In this document: piece by piece, positions 1 through 10,346 of the stretch
Layout of the letters: each line of letters starts with the position of its first letter
Position numbering within the stretch: position 1 is the first letter of the stretch
From: Leptospira adleri
GTDB taxonomy: Bacteria; Spirochaetota; Leptospiria; Leptospirales; Leptospiraceae
Reading direction: 5' to 3'
DNA: 33,011 nucleotides
NCBI RefSeq assembly: GCF_002811985.1
Contig: NZ_NPDU01000050.1
Span: 1 to 33,011, forward strand
Notes under the pieces: generated by a model
What the model was told of the DNA's origin: nothing
Databases searched by the model: none
Seen by the model: the letters and a program-made list of their open reading frames with translations, nothing else
Position numbers and translations under genes: made by a program

Positions 1-51
1 ACCAAAACGTTAAACGAATTGGAAGCGAAGCTGACCGCAGAAGCTCTTTAA
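1..51 (+). CDS. 3' end of an unidentified gene (partial)
   Basis: The first 16 codons in frame 1 read TKTLNELEAKLTAEAL and end at a TAA stop at 49-51. The residues are hydrophilic and helix-prone, as expected for a protein C-terminus. The rest of the gene lies outside the window, so no function can be given. It converges on the DUF192 gene, with the shared terminator hairpin between them. Confidence 0.55.
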   Translation, partial: TKTLNELEAKLTAEAL

Positions 52-57
52 GAGTCT

Positions 58-91
58 AAAAAAAGTAATCAGGGATCCTTCCCTGATTACT
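58..91 (-). terminator. Rho-independent terminator of the DUF192 gene
   Basis: A perfect 12-bp inverted repeat (64-75 and 80-91) encloses a TCCT loop. Read on the minus strand it is followed by a run of T (58-63), the classic intrinsic terminator pattern. The stem includes the TAA stop of the DUF192 gene. Read on the plus strand there is no T-run after the stem, so it would end the upstream plus gene less well. Confidence 0.8.
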
Positions 92-569
92 GACTCGCCT
101 TGACTCGATCCGGAATTTTCAGAACTCCGAACTTTCCGATGTTCCTCTTTGCAAACCACCCCTGATTGACTTCCAGAGCATACAAAACTTTTTCACTCGA
201 ATGATAGAGTTCCTTCGTTTGATTCGGTTTCATATCGTGGATGTCCGTAATTCTTTTATCACGATTGAAGTAAGCGATGCTCAGAGGAATCCAGGTATTC
301 TTCATCCAAAAACTCAGATAGTCCGGCTCCGAAAAAACAAAAAGCATCCCTTCGTTTTCACCCATCGACTTTCGATACATCAAACCGCGAGCGCGATCGG
401 ATGGAGTATTTACGACCTCGACCGTAAGCGGATGTTCGTCCACGTAGATCGTGATTTTTTCGATATCTCTCGAAGATACGTTGTATGAAACCGCTAAGAA
501 AAAAAAGAGAATAAGAATAGGGTTGAATCTTAGAAGGAACATTCTTTCTTTTATTTTTTTAACTTCCAT
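87..569 (-). CDS. DUF192 family exported protein
   Basis: A DUF192-family protein of 160 residues. The family signature is clear: RGLMYRKSM, then GMLFVF, then the conserved FWMKNTWIPLSIAYF block, and an IHDMKP stretch. A hydrophobic segment near residues 15-28 is probably a signal peptide or anchor, placing the domain in the periplasm. The molecular role of DUF192 is not established. The start is uncertain. The ATG at 569 has no obvious ribosome site; the internal ATG at 542 (sequence MFLLRF) is preceded by a purine-rich stretch and would give a more typical signal peptide. The gene ends in a terminator hairpin and is separated from the next minus-strand gene by a repeat element. Confidence 0.85.
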   Translation of the reverse strand: MEVKKIKERMFLLRFNPILILFFFLAVSYNVSSRDIEKITIYVDEHPLTVEVVNTPSDRARGLMYRKSMGENEGMLFVFSEPDYLSFWMKNTWIPLSIAYFNRDKRITDIHDMKPNQTKELYHSSEKVLYALEVNQGWFAKRNIGKFGVLKIPDRVKASQ

Positions 570-620
570 TTTTAATGCAAAAAAACGACTCGGATTTTTG
601 ATTCCCCTCTTTCATAATTT

Positions 621-765
621 GTCGGAACTCTGTCCCCTGTAAAAGTCATGCGCCCCACCCTGATCTTGGGTGGAGGGGTGGGTGGCGGAAAAAAAACGGG
701 AGACTTTCCTCTATCACAAAATCATACTTTACGCAAGCAAAAAGTGCTCTGTAGGAGTTCCTACA
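621..765. repeat. Interspersed intergenic repeat, copy A
   Basis: This gap shares a core of roughly 95 bp (about 650-745) with 24727-24841. The core contains a GC-rich hairpin, CCACCC (655-660) pairing with GGGTGG (668-673) around a 7-nt loop. Further conserved blocks follow (GGTGGCGG, GGGAGACTTT, TATCACAAAA, CGCAAG). It begins with a degenerate form of the GTCGGAACTCCGAC motif (621-634) and ends with the inverted repeat TGTAGGAGTTCCTACA (750-765). It lacks about 21 bp present in copy B. No open reading frame is conserved between the copies, so this is a non-coding dispersed repeat. Confidence 0.7.
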
Positions 766-778
766 ACATTCCGGGGAC

Positions 779-1552
779 CTAAAAGTTAGCCGGTCTTTTT
801 TCCAAAAATGCGGTCATTCCTTCCTTGGACTGGCCTCCGTCGAAACAAGCCCCGAAGGCTTTTTCTTCGATGGAAATTCCATCCTTGAGTGAAACGTCCA
901 GACCTTGTTGAATCGTTTTTTTCACTCTTTCGATCGCTTGCGGTCCTTTTTTCAAAATTGAATTCGCAATCACTTTACAAACTCCTAATAGATCGTCTCC
1001 CTCTTTCACGAGCTTGTTCAGGATTCCGATTCTATAACCTTCTTCCGCCGTGATCATGTCTCCGGTAAGAACGAGTTCGATCGCTCTTCCGTATCCGATC
1101 AGCCTTGCAAGTCTCTGAGTTCCTCCGAATCCCGGAATCAGACCGAGAGAAACTTCGGGCAATCCTAATTTCGCTTTTTCGGATCCGATTCTCATGTCGC
1201 AAGCGAGAGTGAGTTCCATTCCCCCGCCCAATGCGAATCCGTTGATTGCCGCGATGGAAACGATCCTGGATTGATGCAACTTTTGGAATACTGAATTTCC
1301 GAGTTTGGAAAATTCTTCGCCTTGCGCGATCCCAAGTTCTTTCATCTCCGCGATGTCCGCGCCGGCGACGAAGGCTTTTCCTTCTCCGGTAAAAATCATC
1401 ACTCGAATATTATTATCTTTTTCAAGAGCGTCGATCTCTTGACCGATTTGGGTAAGAACTTCTTTGTTCAACGCGTTGAGCGCGGACGGTCTTTGGATGG
1501 TAAGAATTGCAACTTGCCCTTCTTTGTTTACGTTGATTAATTTTTCACTCAT
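779..1552 (-). CDS. Enoyl-CoA hydratase/isomerase family protein
   Basis: A crotonase-fold protein of 257 residues, the usual length. The oxyanion-hole segments are AFVAGADI (residues 60-67) and INGFALGGGMEL (103-114). Both catalytic glutamates of true hydratases are present: Glu113 in GGGMELTLACD and Glu133 in LPEVSLGLIPG, followed by FGGTQRL. This supports hydration of 2-trans-enoyl-CoA in beta-oxidation, or crotonyl-CoA hydration. Exact substrate chain length cannot be read from the sequence. The ATG is preceded by GGAG about 10 nt upstream, which sits in the last sense codons of the phosphatase gene 7 bp away, so the two genes are probably co-transcribed. Nothing in the sequence suggests loss of function. 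Confidence 0.93.
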   Translation of the reverse strand: MSEKLINVNKEGQVAILTIQRPSALNALNKEVLTQIGQEIDALEKDNNIRVMIFTGEGKAFVAGADIAEMKELGIAQGEEFSKLGNSVFQKLHQSRIVSIAAINGFALGGGMELTLACDMRIGSEKAKLGLPEVSLGLIPGFGGTQRLARLIGYGRAIELVLTGDMITAEEGYRIGILNKLVKEGDDLLGVCKVIANSILKKGPQAIERVKKTIQQGLDVSLKDGISIEEKAFGACFDGGQSKEGMTAFLEKRPANF

Positions 1553-1559
1553 TTTTATA

Positions 1560-2942
1560 TTACTCCACTTCCACGATGAGAAAGAGCGTATCGTCCTCCA
1601 GTGCTACGTTTCCGAAAAATTTCTCGACCGACTTCTGCACGTTGGCCTTGAAGACGATCAAATCCTTTTCGAACCGATTCTCATTCAATATTTCTAAGAG
1701 GCCTTCCGTTCCAAGCTGTTTTCCTTCTTCATTTTTGTTTTCTATCAACCCATCGGTATACAGGAAGAATCTATCCTCTTCCACGAGAGGAAGTTTTACT
1801 TGTTCCGCGATCGGCTTTTTGATTCCGAAACCGAGGATCGCGCCTTCGGTTTCGATTTCATGAAATTCTTTTTTTGCGGATCCGTGGATCAGATACGGAT
1901 GTCCCGCGTTTGAAAAAGTGATTTCTTTGGAAATAAAATCCAAAAACATATAAATGGCCGACGCGTGATACGATTGAAACTGCTTCTGCAAAGAATCGTC
2001 GATGTAATCCATCAATCGAGAAGGATGAACTTTGAGAATATAGGGCATCGTTGAAACCATGATCTTGACCATGGAAGCGACCAGCGCGGACGCGATTCCG
2101 TGCCCCGCAATGTCCGTTAAAAAAATTCCGGTGTTCCCTTCCCTCAATTGAACGAAATCGAAAAAATCCCCGCCGATATGATTCGGAGTGATTCTCATCA
2201 CTTCGTACCGGATCCCTTTGATGCTGAGTCTGCCGGGAAAAAGATTTTCCTGAACCTGCTTTGCAACCGTAAGATCCTGTTGGATGTATTTGTATTCCAG
2301 ATCGAGCTCGGATGAGATCGAGATCAATCGTTTTACGATGATCACGGATGAAGTTCCTATAACGATACAAAGTCCGTAGACTACGTCCGGAACAAAAAGA
2401 ATTCTCGGAAAATCATCCAGACCGAGTTCGATTCTTTTTATGGAAACAAAAAAGATATGAAGAGCGATTGCGATCACACCGGTTAAAAAACAGGATCCTT
2501 TTTTCAGACGAAACATCTGAAAGATCACGATAAGAGAAATGAGTAAAAAGTAATTATTATAAATCTGCAGGCTTTCCAAATCCTGAAAACTATAAAAGGA
2601 TTCGTGAAAAAGATTCATCATAAGAAAGATGATCGCGACGTTCGAGATCTGAATCACGGAGGAAAGAAATTTTTCCTGAAAGGAAAGAACCAAACTCATC
2701 ACGTTGATGAGAAAAATGATTCCCAAGTAAAGAACTCCCCGTTCCGAATTTCGAACCTCCGGAATCGCAAGAGTGGGATACATCGTAAAATGAAGAAGAA
2801 AGGCGAGTCTTATAAAAGACTGATCGATACGGGTCTGGTCCTTCCAAGCCTCGGCTTCGCTGTAGTTGAATTCCCTATCAAAAAAAGTAAAGGGATTCAG
2901 GACGCCGGAACGAAATCTATTGAATCGTTTTATCCAAGTCAT
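1560..2942 (-). CDS. Membrane-anchored SpoIIE/RsbU-type serine phosphatase
   Basis: A protein of 460 residues. The N-terminal ~205 residues hold about six hydrophobic segments (around 44-60, 70-88, 94-112, 128-145, 150-167, 184-204). A short helical linker (210-235, with AKQVQENLFPG) leads to a PP2C/SpoIIE phosphatase domain. Metal-binding motifs are intact: GGDFFDF (258-264), DIAGHGIASALVASM (277-291), SNAGHPYLI, LYTDGLIE and EDDTLF near the C-terminus. Such proteins dephosphorylate anti-sigma-factor antagonists in partner-switching systems, but no anti-sigma or antagonist gene is present here, so the target is unknown. The N-terminal membrane part does not match a sensor domain I recognise. 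It overlaps the upstream gene by 26 bp and lies 7 bp before the crotonase gene, suggesting an operon. Confidence 0.92.
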   Translation of the reverse strand: MTWIKRFNRFRSGVLNPFTFFDREFNYSEAEAWKDQTRIDQSFIRLAFLLHFTMYPTLAIPEVRNSERGVLYLGIIFLINVMSLVLSFQEKFLSSVIQISNVAIIFLMMNLFHESFYSFQDLESLQIYNNYFLLISLIVIFQMFRLKKGSCFLTGVIAIALHIFFVSIKRIELGLDDFPRILFVPDVVYGLCIVIGTSSVIIVKRLISISSELDLEYKYIQQDLTVAKQVQENLFPGRLSIKGIRYEVMRITPNHIGGDFFDFVQLREGNTGIFLTDIAGHGIASALVASMVKIMVSTMPYILKVHPSRLMDYIDDSLQKQFQSYHASAIYMFLDFISKEITFSNAGHPYLIHGSAKKEFHEIETEGAILGFGIKKPIAEQVKLPLVEEDRFFLYTDGLIENKNEEGKQLGTEGLLEILNENRFEKDLIVFKANVQKSVEKFFGNVALEDDTLFLIVEVE

Positions 2943-3270
2943 AGCGAGTAATTTCCGATCCGGAAAGATAAATTTTCATGTTCCAACCGGACTCCAGATA
3001 TTTGTCCAGCTTTTCGGATATCTCCAGGGCTTCTTTTTCCGAATTCACTCGGATAAAAAAAGAACCGGAAGTGGATTTATAATTATATGGAAAACGTTCG
3101 CTTAACAAAAGTGTGACTCTAAGATGATCCGCACGGGTTTCGATCACGATATGCGAAACGTGTTTTCGGTTGATGATTCTTTCATGGATCGGAAGACTCC
3201 AAGGATTGGTTTCCGCGGCGGAAGATAAGGTCATAAAAAAAAACACAGGCAAAAGGAAATAGAACTTCAT
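2917..3270 (-). CDS. Small secreted protein of unknown function
   Basis: From the ATG at 3270 the product is 117 residues with a clear signal peptide (MKFYFLLPVFFFMTLSSAAE, probable signal peptidase I site after SSA or SAA). The frame stays open to a TTG at 3309, but the ATG start puts the signal peptide at the N-terminus and has a partial ribosome site (GGTAA). The mature part alternates short strands and charged helices (HVSHIVIETRADHLRVTLLL, then EKEALEISEKLDKYLESG). I do not recognise the family. Its last 26 bp overlap the start of the phosphatase gene, which implies translational coupling and perhaps an extracytoplasmic partner role. That role is inference from position only. Confidence 0.75.
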   Translation of the reverse strand: MKFYFLLPVFFFMTLSSAAETNPWSLPIHERIINRKHVSHIVIETRADHLRVTLLLSERFPYNYKSTSGSFFIRVNSEKEALEISEKLDKYLESGWNMKIYLSGSEITRYDLDKTIQ

Positions 3271-3452
3271 CGTTACCGAATTTCCCGAGCCTGGGAACTT
3301 TGCGTCCAAATTTATAAGGCTCCCGGATTAGCGCAAACCATTCCGTTTGATACTTCTTTTTTTTTCGGAAATCGCGAGTATCCGGATTCGGGTTTACTTT
3401 TTTCCGGCAGTCTGGAAAAATCTTTCCTATGCAATTATTTCCCGGCTATATC

Positions 3453-4472
3453 ATGGAAAAACATTTCCGAATGTTATGGATCGCGTCCGTATTTTTGGGA
3501 TTCTTCTTTTGCAAACCTCCTTCACAGACAATGGGAAATAATCCTTATGCGGAACTCTTCTCAAATCATAAGATAACAAAGTTGGAGCGTTATACGCTCA
3601 CTCCAAACTGGGAAACTCGAATTTTCAGTTTGGATCCTGACGAACAGAATTTCCTCCAAGAAATGAATCGAATCGACGGATTTGAAGATTCTCCGATTTC
3701 CGATCCGAATCTCGAAGTTTGGAAGAATCGCCTACGCGCCGTTAGAAAGAATCTACCGGATTCCGTAAATTCGATCCTGGACGAATCTCTCTTTCGAGTC
3801 GTATTTTGCAGGAATTTAGGCGGAACCGGGCTAACAAGTTTCGTATACGATTCCAAAGGCCCCGTGGGAGGAATTATTTTTTTGGATACGGGAATGTTGA
3901 CCCAAACGGCGAACGATTGGATCACAAAAAAGGAGAATTCTCCCTTTCGCTCGGACAAAGTAAAAATTTCCGTTCAAATCGAATCGCCGTTAGGCGATGA
4001 CATTGAACACGCGACCGAATATATCCTCTTACACGAGATCGGACATCTGATTTCGATACGGGAAAAAGTCGTACCGGATTTCAGGGAAAAAAACAGAGAC
4101 TTTAGTACTTTTGAATTTTCTAATGGAGTGTGGAAAGAAGAATTGGAATCTCTCTTCGATTCTCAATTCCCTTTGCGCAAAATGGTTCGCTTTTATTCCG
4201 CAAAACCGATAGATTTGGATTCTACATGGAATCAAATCTATCCGGTCTTGGAAAAAACTCCCTTCCCCACTCTTTATTCGGTAATCAGCGCGGACGATTT
4301 TTTCGCAGAATCCTTCGTTTCCTATGTGCATACTGAGATTCAAAAAAAGACCTGGCGCTTGCAGATTTTCGAAGACAAAAAGAAAGTTTTCGAAATGGAA
4401 AACGGAATCCGGGAAAAACGTTGTAGTAAACAAAAAGAATTCTTAGATCGATTGTTTCAAAAAATACGTTAG
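3453..4472 (+). CDS. Exported zinc-metallopeptidase-like protein (lethal-factor-like motif)
   Basis: From the ATG at 3453 the product is 339 residues. It starts with a basic n-region and hydrophobic stretch ending FFFC at Cys20, so it could be a lipoprotein, although Phe at -1 is unusual for a lipobox. Residues 194-198 form HEIGH, a zincin HExxH motif, inside the hydrophobic helix EYILLHEIGHLISI. Near the C-terminus LYSVISADDFFAESF (274-288) resembles the C-terminal catalytic motif of anthrax lethal factor, a Tyr followed seven residues later by an acidic zinc ligand and FFAEAF. Here the matching residues are Tyr275, Asp282 and Glu286. Catalytic activity is therefore plausible; the substrate is unknown. 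Alternative starts are ATG 3429 and ATG 3471. It stands alone on the plus strand, divergent from the phosphatase operon. Confidence 0.8.
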   Translation: MEKHFRMLWIASVFLGFFFCKPPSQTMGNNPYAELFSNHKITKLERYTLTPNWETRIFSLDPDEQNFLQEMNRIDGFEDSPISDPNLEVWKNRLRAVRKNLPDSVNSILDESLFRVVFCRNLGGTGLTSFVYDSKGPVGGIIFLDTGMLTQTANDWITKKENSPFRSDKVKISVQIESPLGDDIEHATEYILLHEIGHLISIREKVVPDFREKNRDFSTFEFSNGVWKEELESLFDSQFPLRKMVRFYSAKPIDLDSTWNQIYPVLEKTPFPTLYSVISADDFFAESFVSYVHTEIQKKTWRLQIFEDKKKVFEMENGIREKRCSKQKEFLDRLFQKIR

Positions 4473-4600
4473 ACGCAATCGGCTCCTTGATTCGGAAAAA
4501 TCGAGCGTCCGCCGATATAGATCAAAGCCGATCGGCGATTATAGCGTCTTACGGAATGATCTAATTTTTTTTCTTCTTTTTGAAATTAAGAATCGGATCT

Positions 4601-5014
4601 TCACGATTTTTGAACGATGATTTTTCCTGCGATAAAACTCATCGGGATATACGCGCCCGTCAAATCCAAAACCGCAAACCATATCGGAGACGGGAGCATA
4701 AAAACGTTCGCGATTCCTCCCGCCAAAAAGATAATACCGATCAAAAAGGAAAACGCCGTTTTTCGATCCGTGCATACGTAAGCCGTGATCGCCGATCCGG
4801 ACAAGGTCCCCAATGCGTGAGCGAGAAAAGGAAAGAGAAAGTGTTTTGGCTGAAACAAGTGCATCGACGCCTTCAGTCCTTCCATCGTAGTCACATCCGC
4901 GCCGTTAGGCGGAGGAATCAGATGACCGCTGACCATGATAATCCCCATATTGACCGCGCTGCCCAAAACAAGACCAGAAAGTACCGCGACAATGTTTCTA
5001 ATCGTTAAATTCAT
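4601..5014 (-). CDS. Small integral membrane protein of unknown function
   Basis: A protein of 137 residues with four predicted membrane segments (about 7-30, 58-80, 86-106 and 110-132). The loop between helices 1 and 2 carries LIPPPNGADVTTMEGLKAS, followed by a patch with Gln, Pro, Lys, His and Phe before helix 2. The protein is Gly/Ala-rich in its helices. I recall similar uncharacterised four-helix proteins in other bacteria but cannot assign a function. The gene stands alone, convergent with the metallopeptidase-like gene upstream in the window and about 150 bp downstream of the thiopurine methyltransferase gene on the same strand. Confidence 0.8.
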   Translation of the reverse strand: MNLTIRNIVAVLSGLVLGSAVNMGIIMVSGHLIPPPNGADVTTMEGLKASMHLFQPKHFLFPFLAHALGTLSGSAITAYVCTDRKTAFSFLIGIIFLAGGIANVFMLPSPIWFAVLDLTGAYIPMSFIAGKIIVQKS

Positions 5015-5163
5015 CCGATTCCATCCTTACATTTTTTTGATTCTTGGATCGGGAATTTTTTACTTAGAGACGAATCTAAAAACCCAAAGCTCGTAAAATA
5101 AAAAACGTCCGACAATAAGTGCATTCCTTTTTTAGTATATACGAAGTTCTTAAAAGTTCTAAG

Positions 5164-5802
5164 CTATTTTTTTCTCAACAACCAAACGTTTTCCTTGGCA
5201 GGACATACCTTTTTTAATCCTCCGGGGACCTCCTTGCTTTCCATCAGTTTCAATTGATAACGATCGGAATAGTGCGTTTTCACTTCGTCGTTGTGTATCG
5301 AAAACGGAGGACCCGCGATCGCGCTCTGATCGTATTCATAACAGATCAGCAACTGCGGAGCGTTTTTAGTGATAACGATCAGATGCTTTGTATATCGATC
5401 CCGCATTTCCTCAGGCAAGGCGACTAAGGCCGCTCGATCATAGATCGCATCGATGGCGCCAAGCGCCGCCTCGGACAACTCAAAGATATCGCCGACAAAG
5501 ACGTCGATATTTTCCGCGCTGTATCGATCCAATCGTCCGAGATTTGTTATCGTAGGATGGATCCCGAGTTCGGAAAATAATTGTTCGATCGCAATTTTAC
5601 TCAATTCGGCTCCCGCGACTCGGTATCCTTTCGAAAGAAGCCAAGGAATGTCGAGGGTCTTTCCGCATAACGGCACGAACACTCGACTTCCGGGATTTAA
5701 GGACAATTCGTGAAAATAGGCGACTAAGAACGGATTGGCTTCGCGCTCGTGAAAAGCGATCTCATTCTTACTCCATCTTTGATGCCAAAAATTTGCATCC
5801 AT
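5164..5802 (-). CDS. tpm: Thiopurine S-methyltransferase
   Basis: A SAM-dependent methyltransferase of 212 residues, the usual length for bacterial Tpm. The N-terminus MDANFWHQRWSKNEIAFHE carries the family's Trp-rich lid, followed by VPLCGKTLDIPWLLSKGY, the SAM-binding loop. AGAELSKIAIEQLF and the acidic GDIFEL strand follow, then the characteristic IYDRAALVALPEEMR block. The family methylates thiopurines in vitro. In bacteria a link to methylation of selenium or tellurium compounds has been reported, and the physiological substrate is usually unknown. It is monocistronic by position, with 333 bp of apparently non-coding DNA upstream. Confidence 0.93.
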   Translation of the reverse strand: MDANFWHQRWSKNEIAFHEREANPFLVAYFHELSLNPGSRVFVPLCGKTLDIPWLLSKGYRVAGAELSKIAIEQLFSELGIHPTITNLGRLDRYSAENIDVFVGDIFELSEAALGAIDAIYDRAALVALPEEMRDRYTKHLIVITKNAPQLLICYEYDQSAIAGPPFSIHNDEVKTHYSDRYQLKLMESKEVPGGLKKVCPAKENVWLLRKK

Positions 5803-6135
5803 AAGGACCTCTGCAATAGTTTACTACACACAATCCTTTAGTTTAGAAAGCGGTAAAGCGGGATTTTCGATTGCGAGATCGCAACGACGTAAAGAATTTA
5901 AAAAAGAAAGAAACTTTTTTCCTTACGAATAGACGGAACGCTTTGCAGTAACCATATCTTCGTTCATCGGACGCTCACGTTAGGAACCTCTTTTCGATTC
6001 TGTTAGCGTTAAGCCAAACGATGAAAGAAAGATAACGATTTTCAAATACACAAGATTATTCAAATATACCAATCCGATCCTAAAAAGAGAAGCGGCCCTT
6101 TTACGCCCCGGCTCATTTCTTTTTTTGCAGAATCG
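5803..6135. other. Intergenic region without recognisable feature
   Basis: This 333-bp gap lies upstream of tpm and downstream of the TonB-C-like gene, both on the minus strand. It is AT-rich with stop codons in all frames. It presumably holds the tpm promoter and the end of the upstream transcript. I see no convincing terminator hairpin, repeat or small gene. Confidence 0.5.
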
Positions 6136-6609
6136 CTAATGAAGCTCGAACGAAATCTTGATCTTTTGATAACAAGTCGAACTTACTCCGTCTATCTTAC
6201 AAGGATTGTAGAAAGCGGTATTCAACATCATTCCCGCAGAGTCGTTAAAGGCCGAACAGTCGCAGCTATTTCTAGATATACAATAATTTTCTAATATACC
6301 TTCCGAGTTGACTATTACATACGCGTAGACCGCACATTCGAAGATATTCTTATTAATCGCCGAACGAGGATAAGAGTTGGCCGTCGATGCCCAGACGGGC
6401 AGGATCGGATGTTCAAAACTATCGTCCGAAAGAGGAAAGTTCTTCTCGATCAATTCTTGGCAAGAAATTAGATTTTTACTGATACTGTAAATTGTGTCGA
6501 GATCGGAAAGTTTTGATTTCTCTCTTCGAACGGCAAACAACAGATTTCCTAGGAAAAATACTACGATCAATCCGATTTTAAAAAATTTCAAAGGTTCGAT
6601 CCTAATCAT
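6136..6609 (-). CDS. Exported protein with TonB C-terminal-like domain
   Basis: From the ATG at 6609 the product is 157 residues; a TTG four codons upstream (6621) is the only in-frame alternative. An N-terminal hydrophobic segment (about residues 9-25) serves as signal anchor. The C-terminal ~65 residues follow the TonB_C pattern: a strand AYVIVNSEGILENYCI, then SAFNDSAGMMLNTAFYNPC, then a final strand YQKIKISFELH. Unlike classical TonB there is no Pro-rich spacer, and the domain carries several cysteines (around CISRNSCDCSAF and NPCKIDGVSSTC) that may form disulfides. TonB-C domains bind outer-membrane TonB-dependent transporters, but no ExbB/ExbD or receptor gene is nearby. The assignment is by pattern only. 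Confidence 0.65.
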   Translation of the reverse strand: MIRIEPLKFFKIGLIVVFFLGNLLFAVRREKSKLSDLDTIYSISKNLISCQELIEKNFPLSDDSFEHPILPVWASTANSYPRSAINKNIFECAVYAYVIVNSEGILENYCISRNSCDCSAFNDSAGMMLNTAFYNPCKIDGVSSTCYQKIKISFELH

Positions 6610-6672
6610 CAAACACGACAAGCGAAAGGAGAACCTTAGGCCCCTTCTTTCTTTTTTTGCCGTTATACTATT

Positions 6673-8769
<2,097 letters not shown>

Positions 8770-8804
8770 GCTGTTCCTGAACTTTATGTTTCTTTTATAT
8801 ATTT

Positions 8805-10346
8805 CTAGAAGCTATGCGAAAATCCGATACTGAACCAGAATAAATGCGCCGGAATTTTCTGCAAAAGATAGGATTCCCGAATCGCCTGTCTTAGAGATCC
8901 GTCCCCCGCGTCCGGAATCAAAGGACTGTTCGCGATTTGATCCAATAAGAATTGATTGATCGGACCGTTCACCTTGGACGGATCCACGATCAGACCGTCC
9001 TTCGAACTTCGGTTGACGTATCCTCCGGTCGCACCATAGTAATTGTCCGTATCATACATATAAAGATTGGGTCTATAGACGTGGTTTCCTTTGATAAAAA
9101 ATTTCCCGAAAAAGAACGTCAGACTGCTCGTAATATCCTGTATCCCGTTTCGATTGTCCACGATATTGTTCGACATTTCGTAACCGATGTTGACCGCGGG
9201 GGTGATACGAAAGAATTTCTCGCTGAAATACTCGTGACTCATATAAAGAGAGAGATAATTCTTACCCGCCGCCAAGCCCGCATTCTCCTGACTCATCTGA
9301 GTATAAAAAGAAATCGTGGGGGAAATATAGGAAAGGAACGGCAGTTGCCAAAAGATATAGTATTCCTGCCAGGCAAGCCGAGTGATCTGATTGGAAGTAT
9401 TGTTCGAACTCGTAACGCCCTGAGCGGCCAGAGAATTATAACCTCCCAAAGGAGCGGAAACGTAACCGGGGTTTTTGTTAAACGTATTGTAGAACCAAGT
9501 TCCTACTGTAAACTTACCCCAGCTCGTTTTCTCAAACGTATAATAAAATGCGTAGAATAAACCGTCGGCCCGTTTCATACCGTTCTGTTCCTTATAAGGT
9601 CTCGGAGTCAAACCTCCGCAAGTGGATCCGGTCGCATAATTTCCGCTCATAAAATTACTCTGAGTGTCGTAAACACAACTCTGGTTCGCCAAATCGGGGT
9701 TAGGCGCCGTGAAAGGATTTCCCTGACCGGGATACGCGGGCCCCGCGCCTCCGGGAGAAAGTTGAAAACGTCCGTCGTTATCCCGATCGTTTCTTTCCGT
9801 AAGCTGAAAGTTTCCCCAAAACTGAATCATAAAACCTTTGAGCGGCGTGTTGATATTGATCGTAGGCTGGTAAGAAGGAACGAATGTCGTCGCGGCATAA
9901 CTATCGTTTCTCCTGCGGTTTGCCAACTCGCCGGAAAAACTCAAACCCCGCCAGATAAAGTCGGAGACGATCTCGTGAGTCACGTCGATCGTAGTATCGT
10001 TTCCTTGTGTTCCTGCGTGAGGCGGTTCCCTTTCGATCGGCGCGGCGATTCCTGCGTAAGGATTTGTATGAGTAGATTCTTTAGAAGAGGCGGAAGATTT
10101 ATCGGAAGCCGCGATGGAATTCTTTCCCTTATCCTGCGCCTTTTCATAGGTCACGCTTACCACGTTTTCCTTATTGATGTAGCGTATGAAGTCTTCATTC
10201 TCCGCGAGAAGAACTTTCTCATCGTCTTCAAGAATCACTTTACCGCGGTAGATCAGACCGTTTTTTAAACGAACGATATCTGCCGCCATAAGCGAAGTAG
10301 CGAAAAGAAAAAAAATAAAAAAGAACGGAACCGTCTTTAGCCTCAT
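8805..10346 (-). CDS. Outer-membrane beta-barrel protein with N-terminal Sm-like segment
   Basis: A protein of 513 residues with a signal peptide (cleavage probably after SLMA, residue 21). Residues 22-68 ([20 protein letters not shown] onward) look like a small SH3/Sm-like beta fold. A low-complexity Ser/Lys-rich linker follows (about 75-95). From about 115 to the end there are alternating amphipathic strands rich in Tyr, Trp and Asn, and the chain ends FSIGFSHSF, with the C-terminal Phe typical of outer-membrane barrels. Short Gly/Asn-rich segments look like extracellular loops, and two loop cysteines occur in a pair of regions near residues 220-245. Substrate is unknown. It is the first gene of an apparent operon with the chemoreceptor. 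Confidence 0.85.
   Translation of the reverse strand: MRLKTVPFFFIFFLFATSLMAADIVRLKNGLIYRGKVILEDDEKVLLAENEDFIRYINKENVVSVTYEKAQDKGKNSIAASDKSSASSKESTHTNPYAGIAAPIEREPPHAGTQGNDTTIDVTHEIVSDFIWRGLSFSGELANRRRNDSYAATTFVPSYQPTININTPLKGFMIQFWGNFQLTERNDRDNDGRFQLSPGGAGPAYPGQGNPFTAPNPDLANQSCVYDTQSNFMSGNYATGSTCGGLTPRPYKEQNGMKRADGLFYAFYYTFEKTSWGKFTVGTWFYNTFNKNPGYVSAPLGGYNSLAAQGVTSSNNTSNQITRLAWQEYYIFWQLPFLSYISPTISFYTQMSQENAGLAAGKNYLSLYMSHEYFSEKFFRITPAVNIGYEMSNNIVDNRNGIQDITSSLTFFFGKFFIKGNHVYRPNLYMYDTDNYYGATGGYVNRSSKDGLIVDPSKVNGPINQFLLDQIANSPLIPDAGDGSLRQAIRESYLLQKIPAHLFWFSIGFSHSF

Noticed and set aside
4471..4572. Nested stem pairing AGACGC (4471-4476) with GCGTCT (4544-4549) plus inner CGCCGAT/ATCGGCG, followed by T-run
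   Set aside because: The arms are short, the loop is long with competing pairings, and the T-run is 15 nt away. It might end the metallopeptidase-like transcript, but it is too weak to call a terminator.
4580..5008. 142-codon plus-strand frame opposite the small membrane protein
   Set aside because: Highly basic shadow translation of the minus-strand gene, which has clear membrane-protein periodicity.
8952..9560. 202-codon plus-strand frame opposite the outer-membrane barrel
   Set aside because: Shadow frame of a gene with a signal peptide and barrel strands; no domain and no ribosome site.
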